From: Homalodisca vitripennis | Lineage: Eukaryota > Arthropoda > Insecta > Hemiptera > Cicadellidae | Direction of reading: 5' to 3' | Length of the DNA stretch: 64,000 nucleotides | Assembly: GCF_021130785.1 (NCBI RefSeq) | Contig: NC_060207.1 | Location: 3,618,501-3,682,500, forward strand | Shown: piece after piece, positions 48,402 through 60,781 of the stretch | How positions within the stretch are numbered: position 1 is the first letter of the stretch | Layout of the letters: every line of letters begins with the position of its first letter | Translations under genes and position numbers: made by a program | The notes under the pieces: model-generated | Databases searched by the model: none | The model's input: the letters and a program-made list of their open reading frames with translations, nothing else | Told to the model about the DNA's origin: nothing

Positions 48402-49709
48402 GACTGAAAGAGCCAACTGAGTAAGATTCAGGAAGGGAACCATTAGAAACTTCACTAAGTGAAGTAGAATGGATACAGATTACCATTGGCTGTGTAGGAG
48501 CCGGTAATGGATCCACTTCCCTATTACACGGGAGTATGTTGAACTAGCAAGGATCTGTGTTGTGACTGAAAGAGCCAACTGAGTACGATTCAGGAAGGGA
48601 ACCATTAGAAACTTCACTAAGTGAAGTAGAATGGATACAGATCACCATTGGCTGTGTAGGAGCCGGTAATGGATCCACTTCCCTATTACACGGGAGTATT
48701 TTGAACTAGCTAGGATCTGTGTTGTGACTGAAAGAGCCAACTGAGTACGATTCAGGAAGGGAACCATTAGAAACTTCACTAAGTGAAGTAGAATGGATAC
48801 AGATCACCATTGGCTGTGTAGGAGCCGGTAATGGATCCACTTCCCTATTACACGGGAGTATGTTGAACTAGCTAGGATCTGTGTTGTGACTGAAAGAGCC
48901 AACTGAGTACGATTCAGGAAGGGAACCATTAGAAACTTCACTAAGTGAAGTAGAATGGATACAGATCACCATTGGCTGTGTAGGAGCCGGTAATGGATCC
49001 ACTTCCCTATTACACGGGAGTATGTTGAACTAGCTAGGATCTGTGTTGTGACTGAAAGAGCCAACTGAGTACGATTCAGGAAGGGAACCATTAGAAACTT
49101 CACTAAGTGAAGTAGAATGGATACAGATCACCATTGGCTGTGTAGGAGCCGGTAATGGATCCACTTCCCTATTACACGGGAGTATGTTGAACTAGCAAGG
49201 ATCTGTGTTGTGACTGAAAGAGCCAACTGAGTAAGATTCAGGAAGGGAACCATTAGAAACTTCACTAAGTGAAGTAGAATGGATACAGATCACCATTGGC
49301 TGTGTAGGAGCCGGTAATGGATCCACTTCCCTATTACACGGGAGTATGTTGAACTAGCTAGGATCTGTGTTGTGACTGAAAGAGCCAACTGAGTACGATT
49401 CAGGAAGGGAACCATTAGAAACTTCACTAAGTGAAGTAGAATGGATACAGATCACCATTGGCTGTGTAGGAGCCGGTAATGGATCCACTTCCCTATTACA
49501 CGGGAGTATGTTGAACTAGCTAGGATCTGTGTTGTGACTGAAAGAGCCAACTGAGTACGATTCAGGAAGGGAACCATTAGAAACTTCACTAAGTGAAGTA
49601 GAATGGATACAGATCACCATTGGCTGTGTAGGAGCCGGTAATGGATCCACTTCCCTATTACACGGGAGTATGTTGAACTAGCAAGGATCTGTGTTGTGAC
49701 TGAAAGAGC
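48402..49709 (+). repeat. 162-bp tandem array, 8 units
   Basis: Units start gactgaaagagccaactgag at 48402, 48564, 48726, 48888, 49050, 49212, 49374 and 49536, with a partial ninth at 49698. Units are almost identical. Each includes the perfect 17-bp palindrome ACTTCACT-A-AGTGAAGT. The period is divisible by three, but no frame is open across units. Confidence 0.95.
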
Positions 49710-50230
49710 TTATACGATTATTACTTATCCTTCTTAGTTGTATTCATAACGATATTAGTTCTCGGTGGTAACGATGGTAGTTATTTATAGAATGGTTGTA
49801 AATAGCCACAATGGGCAATAATATACGTGAGTGGTACATTGTCGCTGAAAATTACTTTTATAAATCTAAAATAAAATGATATGTATATATTGTAAATAAA
49901 TTAATTTCTACCAATATTATGATTAATCATATTTTTGTAGTACTGCTATCCAATGGGCGAGATATGTAGCATTGATATACGGTAAATTCATTTCTGTCCG
50001 TAAGAATAATTGGCTTATTAAAACCATCGTTAATACATATTAACATCGTTAATACAGCGAAAGTTGCTCTAAATAAATAATAAATAAAGACATTTAATAA
50101 GTTGTGCTACTGAATAAACCGATTGTTCCTACATTTTGACTTGGAAAGATATATTCAACGAACGTGCTTAACCCTTTTGTTCTAGTAGTTATTCCTGAAC
50201 GTTAATGATCATGAACGTTTCTGGTTAGAA
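49710..50230. other. Spacer, nothing recognised
   Basis: AT-rich DNA between two arrays. No gene or repeat could be supported. Confidence 0.5.
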
Positions 50231-50633
50231 CTAAACAGGTAGGGGTGTGTTTAGGAGGGTTGGTATTGTAATTTGTTGTGGCAACGTTTATGACTTCATA
50301 ATATCTTAATGCCGTCACGTTGTTATGACACATTCTGTATCATTCCGTAGTCTGTCTGCCACATTCTAAACAGGTAGGGTGTGTTTAGGAGGGTTGGTAT
50401 TGTAATGTGTTGTGGCAACTTTTATGACTTCATAATATCTTAATGCCGTCACGTTGTTATGACACATTCTGTATCATTCCGTAGTCTGTCTGCCACATTC
50501 TAAACAGGTAGGGTGTGTTTAGGAGGGTTGGTATTGTAATGTGTTGTGGCAACTTTTATGACTTCATAATATCTTAATGCCGTCACGTTGTTATGACACA
50601 TTCTGTATCATTCCGTAGTCTGTCTGCCACATT
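50231..50633 (+). repeat. 134-bp tandem array, 3 units
   Basis: Units start ctaaacaggtaggg at 50231, 50366 and 50500 and end ctgtctgccacatt. They are nearly identical. Confidence 0.95.
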
Positions 50634-51714
50634 ATTCGCTGTTGAATTACGAGCCATAGCATGAGACGTCTAGTCATCCTGTGAGGGATTAAACACACAA
50701 TTAAGGGAAGTTAATATTTCTTTACTTATTAGGATCATTTCGAAGGTAAGAAGGTAAGGGGAAGTGTTTATGATAATAATTAGGCACTGTTCAGAACACT
50801 TCATCTATACACAGTATCATGTGTATCACACAATACGGTGTAGTAAAGTTATTATAATGTCTGAAAGGCTACCGTATCATTTTGTTAGTGCAAAACTCCT
50901 TATACCTCGACATATACGTAGCTTAATACTAAAATAAGGCTATACAATAGTTTGCGTAAGCTAATTATTAGGAATTAAATAAGTTACTTATTCAAAACCT
51001 TTCTAACAGTAAAAAAATAATACATTCACTTTGGAATGCACCAGCATACCCCTAAAACCTCCCACATATTCGTTCTTAATTTGTGAACGGAGCAGAAACA
51101 AATGGAGCAAAGACACAACTATAACTAAGAAGACTTTCTACAATGAAAGGCTGTATGCATTTACCAAACACAGACGGCGAGCTTCTGTGCGATTTCATAA
51201 AGATTTGGGATTTTTATGAAATCTAGGTTTATGGTTACTTTATGGGAAATTCCAATAACTCCTTTTAAAAAGAAAATTGATACAGGACCTTTACAGGACA
51301 TATACAAATTTAGAGTACCGATTTGCAGTCTAACTTCAAATGTACATACCGTCCACTGATCTTTAAAGGGTTAAATATAGATACTTCACTAAATGTTATA
51401 ACGTTTAATCGGGTCAGGGATAGTTTATAAAAATATATAACCCTAAGACACCGGATAGAACAGTCGAGAGGGGTAAAATCCAGGGTTCGAAAGGGAGAGG
51501 TAGTTTCCAAGTTCAGCTCAGAACCGAATTAATGTAAAACCAAAAGCCGAAGCAAATACAGCACCGATGATCAACGGGATCAACAAGCTTGCATCATCGC
51601 AGACTCGGAAACGAAAGGGAATAAAGGGAAGGCGTCAGCATTTGCTTTAAGATAACTGTTCCACTACCTAAACGTCCCCTAATACGACAGTTGTTAGTTC
51701 AACTGAAGCTCGAA
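50634..51714. other. Spacer, no gene recognised
   Basis: Only short open frames without similarity. Confidence 0.5.
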
Positions 51715-52550
51715 AACGAGGAACGCTGGAGCCAACTTACGTCAAGCGACCCAGCGGCCAAAAAAGAAACGATAGCTAAATAAATCTAAATGCGAACACT
51801 AGTTCTCTCGAAATCACACGTAGCTCGACTAGAGCTCGAAACTAAGGAACGCTGGTGCCAACGTACGTCAAGCGACTCAGCGGCCTCGAAAAGAAACGAT
51901 AAACCAAATAAAAACTAATTATATCACGCCTAGTCCGATGCTAAGGAACGCCGGTGCCAACGTACGTCAAGCGACCCAGCGGCCTCGAAAATAAACGATA
52001 AACTAAATAAAAGCTTAACTAAATTACGTCTTGCCCGATGCTAAGGAACGCCGGTGCCAACGTACGTCAAGCGACCCAGCGGCCTCGAAAAGAAACGATA
52101 AACCAAATAAAAATTAATTATATCACGCCTAGTCCGATACTAAGGAACGCTGGTGCCAACGTACGTCAAGCGACCCAGTGGCCTTGAAACGAAACGATAA
52201 ACTAAGTAAAACTAAATTAAATTACGCCTAGCCCGAAGCTCAGGAACGCTGGTGCCAACGTACGTCAAGCGACCCAGCGGCCTCGAAACGAAACGATAAA
52301 CTAAGTAAAACTAAATTAAATTACGCCTAGCCCGAAGCTCAGGAACGCTGGTGCCAACGTACGTCAAGCGACCCAGCGGCCTCGAAAAGAAACGATAAAC
52401 TAAATTAAATTAAATGTAAACACTAAACTACGTTCAATCCTAGTCCAAAATTCAGGAACGCTGGTGCCAACGTACGTTAAGCGACCCAGCGGCCTCGAAA
52501 AGAAACGATAAATTAAGTAAAACTAAATTCAAACTCTTCTTTACTAGTAA
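51715..52550 (+). repeat. ~100-bp tandem array, 8 units, CpG-containing
   Basis: Each unit has a conserved core ggaacgctggtgccaacgta, then cgtcaagcgacccagcggcc and tcgaaaagaaacgataaac, followed by a variable AT-rich part. Cores lie at 51720, 51846, 51945, 52045, 52144, 52243, 52342 and 52455. The variable spacing (97-126 bp) and divergence mark it as older than most arrays here. Confidence 0.9.
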
Positions 52551-53193
52551 TAGAATCTAATCCTATTCGTACTGATCTATTTTCTTGCTGCACTTTATAT
52601 CTATAATTATGTTCTGTTAGCAGCTTAAGTACGTAATGTCGTACTTATCCTATCGTTAGTGACTAGGCAAGTTCAGGTAAAAGCGTGTTTTGGCAGGTAA
52701 ATAAGTACCTACTTACTTGCACCTTATCGTGGCGTGTGTGGGGGCGGCGACTCCGACTCGACGACTCCGACCGCTAGACACCGACCGAAGGACAGCGACC
52801 GAGAGAGCGAGCCAGCCAGGCACAGCGTACTTACGTACTGTAGTACATGGGGTGTCCGCTGTAAGGCGCTTCAGCCCTTGAAGCGAACTTCGGCGGATGT
52901 ATCCTGAAACTCCGCCTTACCCGGTCGAGCCGGACCCCGCCAGCTGACGTCTCCTGCGTTGATGTTGGGCTACTGGAGAATGATTGTAGGAGGAAGAAAT
53001 AAAAATCATAACATGTCATTAAACTAAAAACATATTTTCCTCTCAAAAAAATAAAAAATGCCTTATTTAAACTCCCTGTAAAAATGACATGTTACAATGT
53101 GTTACCTACTGTTACCCACTGTCACCCTTACAACAGCACGGTAATCGGCTGAGTAGAAGTAAAGAACCTACCACTCGAGGAGATGGGAAAATG
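52551..53193. other. GC-richer island, no gene recognised
   Basis: 52730-52960 is markedly richer in G+C and CpG than its surroundings (gactccgactcgacgactcc, gagagagcgagccagccagg). It might be a promoter, a fragment of a transposon UTR or an unrecognised repeat. No open frame was recognised. Confidence 0.4.
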
Positions 53194-53256
53194 TGTACGT
53201 ACTATAGTCTATATGTACGTACTATAGTCTATATGTACGTACTATAGTCTATATAT
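53194..53256 (+). repeat. 20-bp tandem repeat, 3 units
   Basis: tgtacgtactatagtctata occurs three times in succession. Confidence 0.95.
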
Positions 53257-53682
53257 ACGTTCGCATAACATCTCGAGACCGAACTGACTTAAAGCTAGGC
53301 ATGAAGTTTCATTTCTATACTCGTGTAAGCAATACCGATGATAATGCATGTTATCGCCTGGGATGTGGCTAAACATTAGCGAGAACCTTTACATTGTTGG
53401 GGAACCATAAGAACAACGGGAAACTCGCCAAATAAATAAATTTGTGAACAACTTGTGTACAATCATCTGATATTTTAACATGCGACATATTAACACATGT
53501 AGACTATTGAAATGAACAATAGTCTTGAAATGATCCAGCCTCAGCGAAGTGTGTCACCCGACACTTCGTGCAGCGTAATCTTAACTGGTATACCTACTTT
53601 ACGACTAACTACAACATTGATTAATTGTTATTGATATCTACAGCATTAGCGCGTGTATATACGAGTATGTATGCATATATAA

Positions 53683-53783
<101 letters not shown>

Positions 53784-54350
53784 GTTGAAACTTACGAGAT
53801 TATATACCAATAATAAATTACTTTCACTGATTAAAAACAATAACGATTGAGGAATTATTCATGTGGTTATTTTATTGTACAGTTGACACTGTACTTTTAA
53901 TTAGGTACGAACATTGATATATAATGACTATGCCTGTTGATTGAAAGTGAATGTTCAGTAAAACGGTTTAAGTGAGTAGCAGTATACAAAGTTGTTCTCG
54001 GTAAATAGGTTTTAATGTACTTAGATGGTTTAAACACTTTTCCTTGAATTTTAAATATTTATCGGCAATATAATAATTGTGTATCGGCTGGTAACATTGA
54101 TTGTGGTGTACCTTATTGTTTTTTTAATACATGGCAGTTTTCACGATATTACGATGTGGTAATACTATAAGGTAATAAACTAAGTACTGTCAAAAATAAA
54201 TTCAAGTAAAAACTGACAAAATTAATAATAAAAATAAACAAAACTACATGCTAGTCCACATTTTTGGTCGAAATTTGGCAATGCCAATCAATCAAGGGGT
54301 CTGTCTGTCGGTCTATTTGTGTCGATGTGAGCGCATGATATATTTCGGGA

Positions 54351-54698
54351 ACAAATTAACTTATAGACTCGATATTCAGTACATCTTATATCACTAACAC
54401 GGTAGGCACCATTCCTCTTCTGTTGTCTGAGTTAATTAATCAATACCTAACAGATGTATAGACTTTACAAATTAACTTATAGACTCGATATTCAGTACAT
54501 CTTATATCACTAACACGCTAGGCACCATTCCTGTTCTGTTGTCTGAGTTGATTAATCAATACCTAACAGATGTATAGACTTTACAAATTAACTTATAGAC
54601 TCGATATTTAGTACATCTTATATCGCTAACACGGTAGGCACCATTCCTGCTCTGTTGTCTGAGTTGATTAATCAATACCTAACAGATGTATAGACTTT
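54351..54698 (+). repeat. 116-bp tandem array, 3 units
   Basis: Units start acaaattaacttatagactc at 54351, 54467 and 54583. Units 2 and 3 contain the 12-bp palindrome TTGATTAATCAA. Confidence 0.93.
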
Positions 54699-55740
54699 TA
54701 ACTTGGCATGTAACTTTATATATATCTTGCGGGCATCGTAAGGGGATGTTTGAAGTCTGTGGGGATAATTGTTGTTTAATGGTATTTCTCGGAGGGCTGG
54801 CAATTTTTCTCTTCTGTCTGTCCACAAAATTCTCGGGAGCAGAACGAGATATATACTAATTAACATTTTACATGCTATTTTAGCAAAGCCTATAACAAGA
54901 TACGGGGTCTGCCGCACCCTTAACTTTTATTTAAAATATTGCTGTATTGAAAGTTCAAAGCAAAAAAGAAATGCATGATATAGTTAGTTATAATATAAAA
55001 AATTGGACAAGTGCTATAAGAAGTATGAAAGGTTTTAATATAATTAATTCTTATTTTATTCAAATTTTTTAAACAGCTATACCACACTAATATGAACTCT
55101 GAGTTTTAATGTTCAAACATACGAGTTTATTTATATTCTTGTATGTCCGTCCATCATGCGAAAACTGCTGATTCTTTGTTCAAACGCTAGAATGACAAAT
55201 AGAATAATTTGCATTTGAAACATTACTCCAATTCCAACTGTCCGGTTTTGTACGTCCAATTTACATTTATGGAGATTTGAAAAATACGAGTTTAGGCTGA
55301 ACATTCTGTTTACACTAAAACTCTTAAAAGTAGAGAAACTCACAAATTCAACCCATTCTGTTACAAAAATGTTAACATTGAACCGAAAGTCAGTAATTTT
55401 ATTTCAGATGAGTCTAATTAGTTCAGTATTGTGTTGTTCAGTTGTACACTGCAAATAGCGATAACAAATGCTACCCAGAGACCACTTGAGATATCACCTG
55501 ATATCAATGTAATATCCGTGCTGTAAGCTCTTCGTCAGAGAAACATTTCACTGCAGCTGGTTATAGAAGTTCTACTAAAGAGGTTTCAATTTGTATACAT
55601 ATACATGCGCATTGTAGGCCATATACTGTTTATTGAAACCTTGGTACTTAATGAGTCAGTTTACAGACACTATTTACACAAAACTGTACAAATATCCTAC
55701 AAGTACCGTTACATTCGTCCACAAAACCTCAATAAGAATA
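54699..55740. other. Spacer with dispersed-repeat relic and a solitary satellite monomer edge
   Basis: 54810-54920 resembles the dispersed repeat at 37921-38029. 55690-55740 (atcctacaagtaccgttaca … cctcaataagaat) matches the right half of the 108-bp monomer repeated at 61575-63096, so the LINE that follows interrupts a monomer. No gene. Confidence 0.6.
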
Positions 55741-56030
55741 ATAATAATAATATAATATAACTTTATTGCGGTAACAATAATAAAATTGCATACAAACGTC
55801 ACAGAATATTTAAATAAAAAAAAGGTAGGCCTACACTTCATTCACTCACGCACACAGTCACATGTTTCTCTCATTCACTCTCATCTTCATTCTCACCAGA
55901 CAATCCTGCCACTGCCACACCAGAACCAGAGGATTGATCGTGTTAGTTTTGAATTTCGTCCCAGCGGCTCTCCATAAACTCGTCAACCGAGTAAAACACC
56001 CTCGACACCAAAAGGTGTCTTAGTCGAGTT
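55741..56030 (-). other. LINE 3' UTR with ATT-type terminal microsatellite
   Basis: Between the ORF2 stop and the flank. Minus-strand reading ends gcaataaagttatattatat followed by TAT/ATT repeats, typical of LINEs that end in a short simple repeat instead of poly-A. Confidence 0.65.
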
Positions 56031-57473
56031 TTAATTTTTTTTTTGGTCATTCAATTGTTTGATCTCTTCAGTGAGCTTATTGATTAGCTTGACACCAACC
56101 TCAGGCGGTAAACGTTCGAATGCTGCAGTTTTGTGTTGTTGAACGCGGAAGTTGTCCCTGCCTCTAGTCCCATACTGGTGAACGTCCCTGCCTTGAACCA
56201 AGTTACACTTAGAACGGCAGTACAGGACAACCTCCAGGATATAGAGACAGGGCAAAGTCAGCAATCGAAGCTCCCTGAAGGTGTTTTTGCATGAATCTCT
56301 GAAGTTCAATTTAGAAATGATTCGGACAGCTTTCTTTTGACTTCTAAATACAAGTTCGAATTTGTATTTAAAACAGCTGCCCCACAGTCTCAAACCGTAT
56401 GTCAGATGTGGATATTCCAAGCCAAAGTAGGCCGTTCTTAGTATATCCAAAGACCAGAATTTTGCAAGGTTCCGTAAGACATAAATGCCTGAGGAATCCT
56501 TTGAACAAATGCTGTCAATGTGATCGCCCCAAGTCAGCCCTCGATCTAGGTGCATTCCGAGGAACTTGGTGGAATCAGTTTCTTCTATTAGAACATCAAC
56601 CGCCATCACGGCAGCAAAGTTGTCAGGTTCTTGCTGCCGAAGAAAGAAATTGACAACGCTTGATTTGGAACTGTTGGTCCTCAGATTTAGTGTTGAAAAA
56701 TACTGAATACATGAATTCAGTTCTAAAAATGAGTTGATTTCTAATTCATGTTTTGTTTTTGCTCTGATGCAGAGAGTTGTATCGTCAGCATACTGAACCA
56801 TCTTCCCTGTAAGGATCGATGAGTTCAATCTGTTGACGTACACAAGGAATAGGACAGGTCCAAGGATAGATCCCTGAGGGACAACGTAAGTCATTTGAAC
56901 CTTTCCTGACAGGGTATTCGCAATCTGCACACACTGGCTTCTATCCCTGAGGTAAGACGATATCCATTCGTGTGGCAGACCACCACATGTCGTCAACTGG
57001 TACAACAGTGTTTCGTGATGTACACAGTCGAATGCTTTAGAGAGGTCTAGAAATATGCTTAGCACATGTTCTCTTCTCTCCAGGCCATCGACAACTGTAT
57101 CGATTAGGTCTGTGACCGCATCGATTGTGGATTTGTTTCTTCTGAAACCGAATTGTTCGGAACAGAGGATTTCAAAACGATCAAGAAAATTTTCAAATCT
57201 GACAAGAAAAATCTGTTCAAGAACTTTGCTCATGACTGGGAGGATTGAAATTAGACGATAGTTGCTTGCGAGGCAAGGATCGTCTTTTTTGAAAATGGGT
57301 GTGACTTTCGCAGATTTCAAAAGGGAGGGAAAAATGCCTTGTGCAAAAGACAAGTTGATCAAATTTGTGAGTGGAGCCAAAATATGCTTAGAGCAACGTT
57401 TGAGCAGCCACACAGACATGCCGTTAATGTCACATGATATTTTTGGTTTCAATCCTTGTATCACGCGGGCCAC
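56031..57473 (-). CDS. Reverse-transcriptase domain of LINE ORF2 (open fragment)
   Basis: This 480-codon open stretch is the catalytic core of the ORF2 above. NYRLISILPVMSKVLEQI lies at ~71-88; the usual RPIS is changed to RLIS here. Motif A is FLDLSKAFD (~141-149, D143). PQGSILGPVLF lies at ~199-209. Motif C is YADD (~228-231). The C-terminal region contains TYGLRLWGS and YGTRGRDNF followed by RLPPEVGVKL. The catalytic aspartates are intact, but the frame lacks its own natural start and upstream endonuclease. Confidence 0.88.
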   Translation of the reverse strand: MARVIQGLKPKISCDINGMSVWLLKRCSKHILAPLTNLINLSFAQGIFPSLLKSAKVTPIFKKDDPCLASNYRLISILPVMSKVLEQIFLVRFENFLDRFEILCSEQFGFRRNKSTIDAVTDLIDTVVDGLERREHVLSIFLDLSKAFDCVHHETLLYQLTTCGGLPHEWISSYLRDRSQCVQIANTLSGKVQMTYVVPQGSILGPVLFLVYVNRLNSSILTGKMVQYADDTTLCIRAKTKHELEINSFLELNSCIQYFSTLNLRTNSSKSSVVNFFLRQQEPDNFAAVMAVDVLIEETDSTKFLGMHLDRGLTWGDHIDSICSKDSSGIYVLRNLAKFWSLDILRTAYFGLEYPHLTYGLRLWGSCFKYKFELVFRSQKKAVRIISKLNFRDSCKNTFRELRLLTLPCLYILEVVLYCRSKCNLVQGRDVHQYGTRGRDNFRVQQHKTAAFERLPPEVGVKLINKLTEEIKQLNDQKKN

Positions 57474-58984
57474 CTCTCCTCACTCACAGGAGACAGTGCC
57501 ATGGATGAGACCGGTCCCATCGATGACACTTCGCTGCAATTGAGGCCTTTGAATGATGGGTCAAGTGATGCCACAGAGGAAAAAAATTAGTTGAACTCAC
57601 TTGCCACTTTAGAGGGATCTGATAATTTCGTCCTGGATTTTGAGCTTTGGAATTTGGGAATTTTTTGAGCAATTTGGCTGTGTTGTTACATTTTTAATAA
57701 TGCCCCAAGCAGTTTTGGAAAAGTTTTCGCAATTTTTCAATTTTGTTTCAATTTCACGTGCTTTTGCAGATTTTATTGTTTTCCGATATTTGCTCTTGAA
57801 ATTTCTCAAAAAAGTTTTAAATTGTTCATTTTCGGTGCTAATGTAAATCGAATGGTAAAATTTTAGCCGTTCTCGTAATTCTAAAATTTCCTTCGTCACC
57901 CAAGAATTTTGTTTTGCTTGTTTGCGTTCTTTAAAATTTTTGAAAGGACAAGTTACATTTAAGTGATAGACAAAAAGATTATGAAACGCGGTGTAAGCTT
58001 CATCTACGCTTTCAAGAGATTGTCTAAAAACGACCAGGACTCATTTTTTAAAAACTAATTCAAAATGGCAATGTTTTCCGAGCTAGTGTCTCTTTTGATT
58101 ATGGATGACGGGTGTTCAGTTTCTGGCTGAAAGTTACTGATAGTGGTCTCCTGAGCGAAGTGGTCAGAGATGGCCGCATTGAAAACAGTGACTGAGGCGT
58201 TTGGAATGTTTGTGATGACGTTGTCGATGGCTTTACTCGATGTGGCGGTCACTCGTGTTGGCGTGTTTACTGACCAGATCAATCCGAAAGAATTTAGGAT
58301 GTCGCGTAGCCACTGGGTCAGGGGGTGGTGTGGTCTAAAACATCAATGTTAAAGTCGCCAGTTATGATAAGCTTTGACGACTTCAAACAGATGGAATGTA
58401 GAAGATTTTCAAAATGTTCAAAAAAATATTGCTGCATCCGTTTGGAGAACGATATAAGCCAATAATTGTAATTTTGTCATCAGAATTCAGGTCGATTTTT
58501 ATTCCATCCGCTTCAAAATCTAAATCACAACTGTGAGTCAACTTGTGTGGAAGGAATTCAATATCAGATTTAACGAAAATTGCCACACCTCCCCCTTTAA
58601 AATGAGTTCGATCGTAAGATTTTGCCAATTTATAGTTGTCAATCCTGAACAGTCTGACTGTTTCAGGTTTGAAACCATGTTCAGAAATAACAAAAACGTC
58701 AGGATGCAGTTCGCGTGCCATGAGCGACAGCTCGTCTGCTTTGTTGGTGGCAGTCTGTGCATTTTGATGCACAACCGAGAAAAGTTTGGTTGAATTTTGA
58801 ATTTTGTTGGTTTGATGTTTTTTGTGGAATTTTTGACGCAAATTTTGACGCTCTGGTTCTGATGTGTCTATCCTTCCTTTGCATTGGTTAAAAACTGACA
58901 GTTGTTTTGTCCAGAATTATCACTGTAGTAAAGGTCAGCTGGGCGTTGGCTCTTCACCGCCTCGGCGAAGGTGTCGTAGGCCAT
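56031..58984 (-). pseudogene. LINE ORF2: AP-endonuclease + reverse transcriptase, frameshifted
   Basis: The probable start is the ATG at 58984 (MAYDTFAEAVKS…), 16 nt after the ORF1 stop but in a different frame from the endonuclease. The endonuclease reads VVHQNAQTATNKADELSLMA, VFVISEHGF (catalytic E), GGGVAIFVK and IIGLYRSPNG. It then shifts near 58425 to KLIITGDFNID and near 58330 to QWLRDILNSFG…IDNVITNI…AISDHFAQ (catalytic H). A linker (57899-57609) and the RT follow after further breaks around 58040 and 57600. An intact protein would have been about 980 aa. It would nick target DNA and reverse-transcribe the element's RNA. At least four frame breaks and stops make it non-functional. Confidence 0.85.
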
Positions 58985-58999
58985 GGTCCGGACTGGTGG

Positions 59000-60781
59000 T
59001 TAAGGAGGAGCTGGCGACGTATGGGCGGCGGGCGATCTCGGCTGGGCCGGCGGCGGCGGTCCGCAGGGGTCAGCGGGCGCTGCCGGGATGACTGCGTGGT
59101 CCAACCTTGATGGAGGGGAATGTCCACAGCTAGCTCGGCCAGTCCGCTTATGAGGTTCATGGTCCACCTTACACAACGTCTCCGCTATCAATTTGGCTAG
59201 GAGCCATTTGCTTCTCATCGTTAAATGCAAGCTGTGTCTCGTGAAGTACCTCCGGCTAATTTTATTAAAGTCAAGGACCTGGATGTTGTGCCTGATAGCC
59301 AGTTCTTCAATATAGGCATTCACGAGCACGACTTCTTCGTTGATGGCATGGTTGACAGGCAGATCATGGCGGTGTGGAAGTGTGGCGACAATCAGTCTGC
59401 CTTCCGATGGTTTGGATACGATTCGCTCCTCCAGGTGGCGATATATATTGCGCTGTTCCCCGGCTGCAACATCATTAGCCCCGGCAATCAGCACAAGACA
59501 GTCAGATGGTGGAGTATTGGTTGCCGTCACCTCCAGAAATTTGGCTCCTGGTTTGCGAAATTCTCGGACGATTGTGGCCGGACCAACCTGTTTTGCTAGC
59601 AGACCAGCAATGTGCCTAGCATGGCTATCACCTTCTATTGTTACCGACTTAACTTTGGATAAATTATCGGAGGTACTTGAGGGCTGCTGATAGGTATTTT
59701 TTGGTGTTATTATATTTTTGTTTTTTCTCGTCCCATAAGTTTTTCCTACCGTAAAGTTATTCAGTCGGTTGAAATTTTTAGTTTGCTTCTGGTTTTGTTG
59801 TGTTTTTAAATGTTTGCTTTTATTTCTTTCTTTCCCTTTTACTTCCACCCATGGCTTCTCCTTTTCACTTGTGCAACTTGTTGGTTTCTGTTTGCCACCC
59901 AAACATTGGACTTCGGCCTCTAAAACCTCGACTGTAGTCCTCAGGCTGCAGATAAGCTCATCAGTTTCCTGTGCCAATTCCGTCAAAAAGTTGCATTGAA
60001 CAGAGAAATCGCTTTTTTCCACTGTACAAACGGTAGACTTAGTGAGGTCGGGAGTCAATTCACACTGTACGCCAAAATCGGCGAAAGTGCGTCTCGATTC
60101 GTCGGCACTAGATTTTGCATCTGAATCAGAAACATTAGCTACAAATATCTGATCAGTGTACTGGAGGAGTCGAGTGTCAGACTGAATTAAATGGTTCAAC
60201 AAGTCACTGCGCTCAGTTTTAAGCTGCGCAATTTCCTCCTTCAGACGTGCATTCTCAACGATCAGTTCTCTTATCAGTGGCATCGATGCTGCAGGGATGG
60301 AGTCCATGTCATTGGTCCCAATAGGCGATGGCGTATCAGTCGAGGTCGAAGGTGACAAGACAGGTGATGAGGCGGCCATTGTTACATCCGGTGACAATGT
60401 TGCGGACACTAAAGATGACAACGGGGTTCTCTCAGGTGATAAGGCGAGGGACATTGCCACAGGCGGCGAGGCGGTGGCAGTCGAGACCGATATTGAGACT
60501 GTTGACGTCGGGGTAGAAGACAAATTGGTGGGTGTACTGGCAGGCTACGAACACTGCGACGACAGGCGCCTCATGGTGACCGGGTGTGGACCTGTATGTC
60601 TTCTACCACTCACAATCACGGACTTGATGTCGGGATCAGTTTTTAGGGAAGCGCCACAATTTCTCCCAAGGCAGCGCCAGGAAATTTGCCCGTTTTTCAA
60701 AATTCTATATTGTCTGTATTTGTTGTCATTATAAAGGATACAGGGCTTCCCAGTTTTTGTCTTTTCGAGCGAAAATTCCAT
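59000..60781 (-). pseudogene. LINE ORF1: FLYWCH zinc finger - coiled coil - SGNH esterase, one in-frame TAG
   Basis: Translation from the ATG at 60781 begins MEFSLEKTKTGKPCILYNDN and contains W35-R-C37, C42, H62 and H66, a FLYWCH-type zinc finger (here H-x3-H instead of the usual H-x-H). A TAG follows codon 78 (near 60545), and the same frame then continues to 59000 for over 500 codons. In that second part, residues ~1-80 are Ser/Thr/Pro-rich and ~82-125 form a coiled coil (LIRELIVENARLKEEIAQLK). A basic linker follows, then an SGNH hydrolase: GDSH (S300), GAND (348-351) and TRHSLHL (H433). The tail is proline-rich. ORF1 proteins bind LINE RNA, and esterase domains occur in CR1/L2-like ORF1. 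The FLYWCH finger would bind nucleic acid. The TAG is a nonsense mutation or, less likely, a readthrough site. Confidence 0.8.

Noticed and set aside
52731..52960. Possible LTR
   Set aside because: No matching second copy, no TG…CA borders and no retroviral-type genes nearby.
59225..60734. Plus-strand frames of 116-145 codons
   Set aside because: Antisense shadows of the LINE ORF1.
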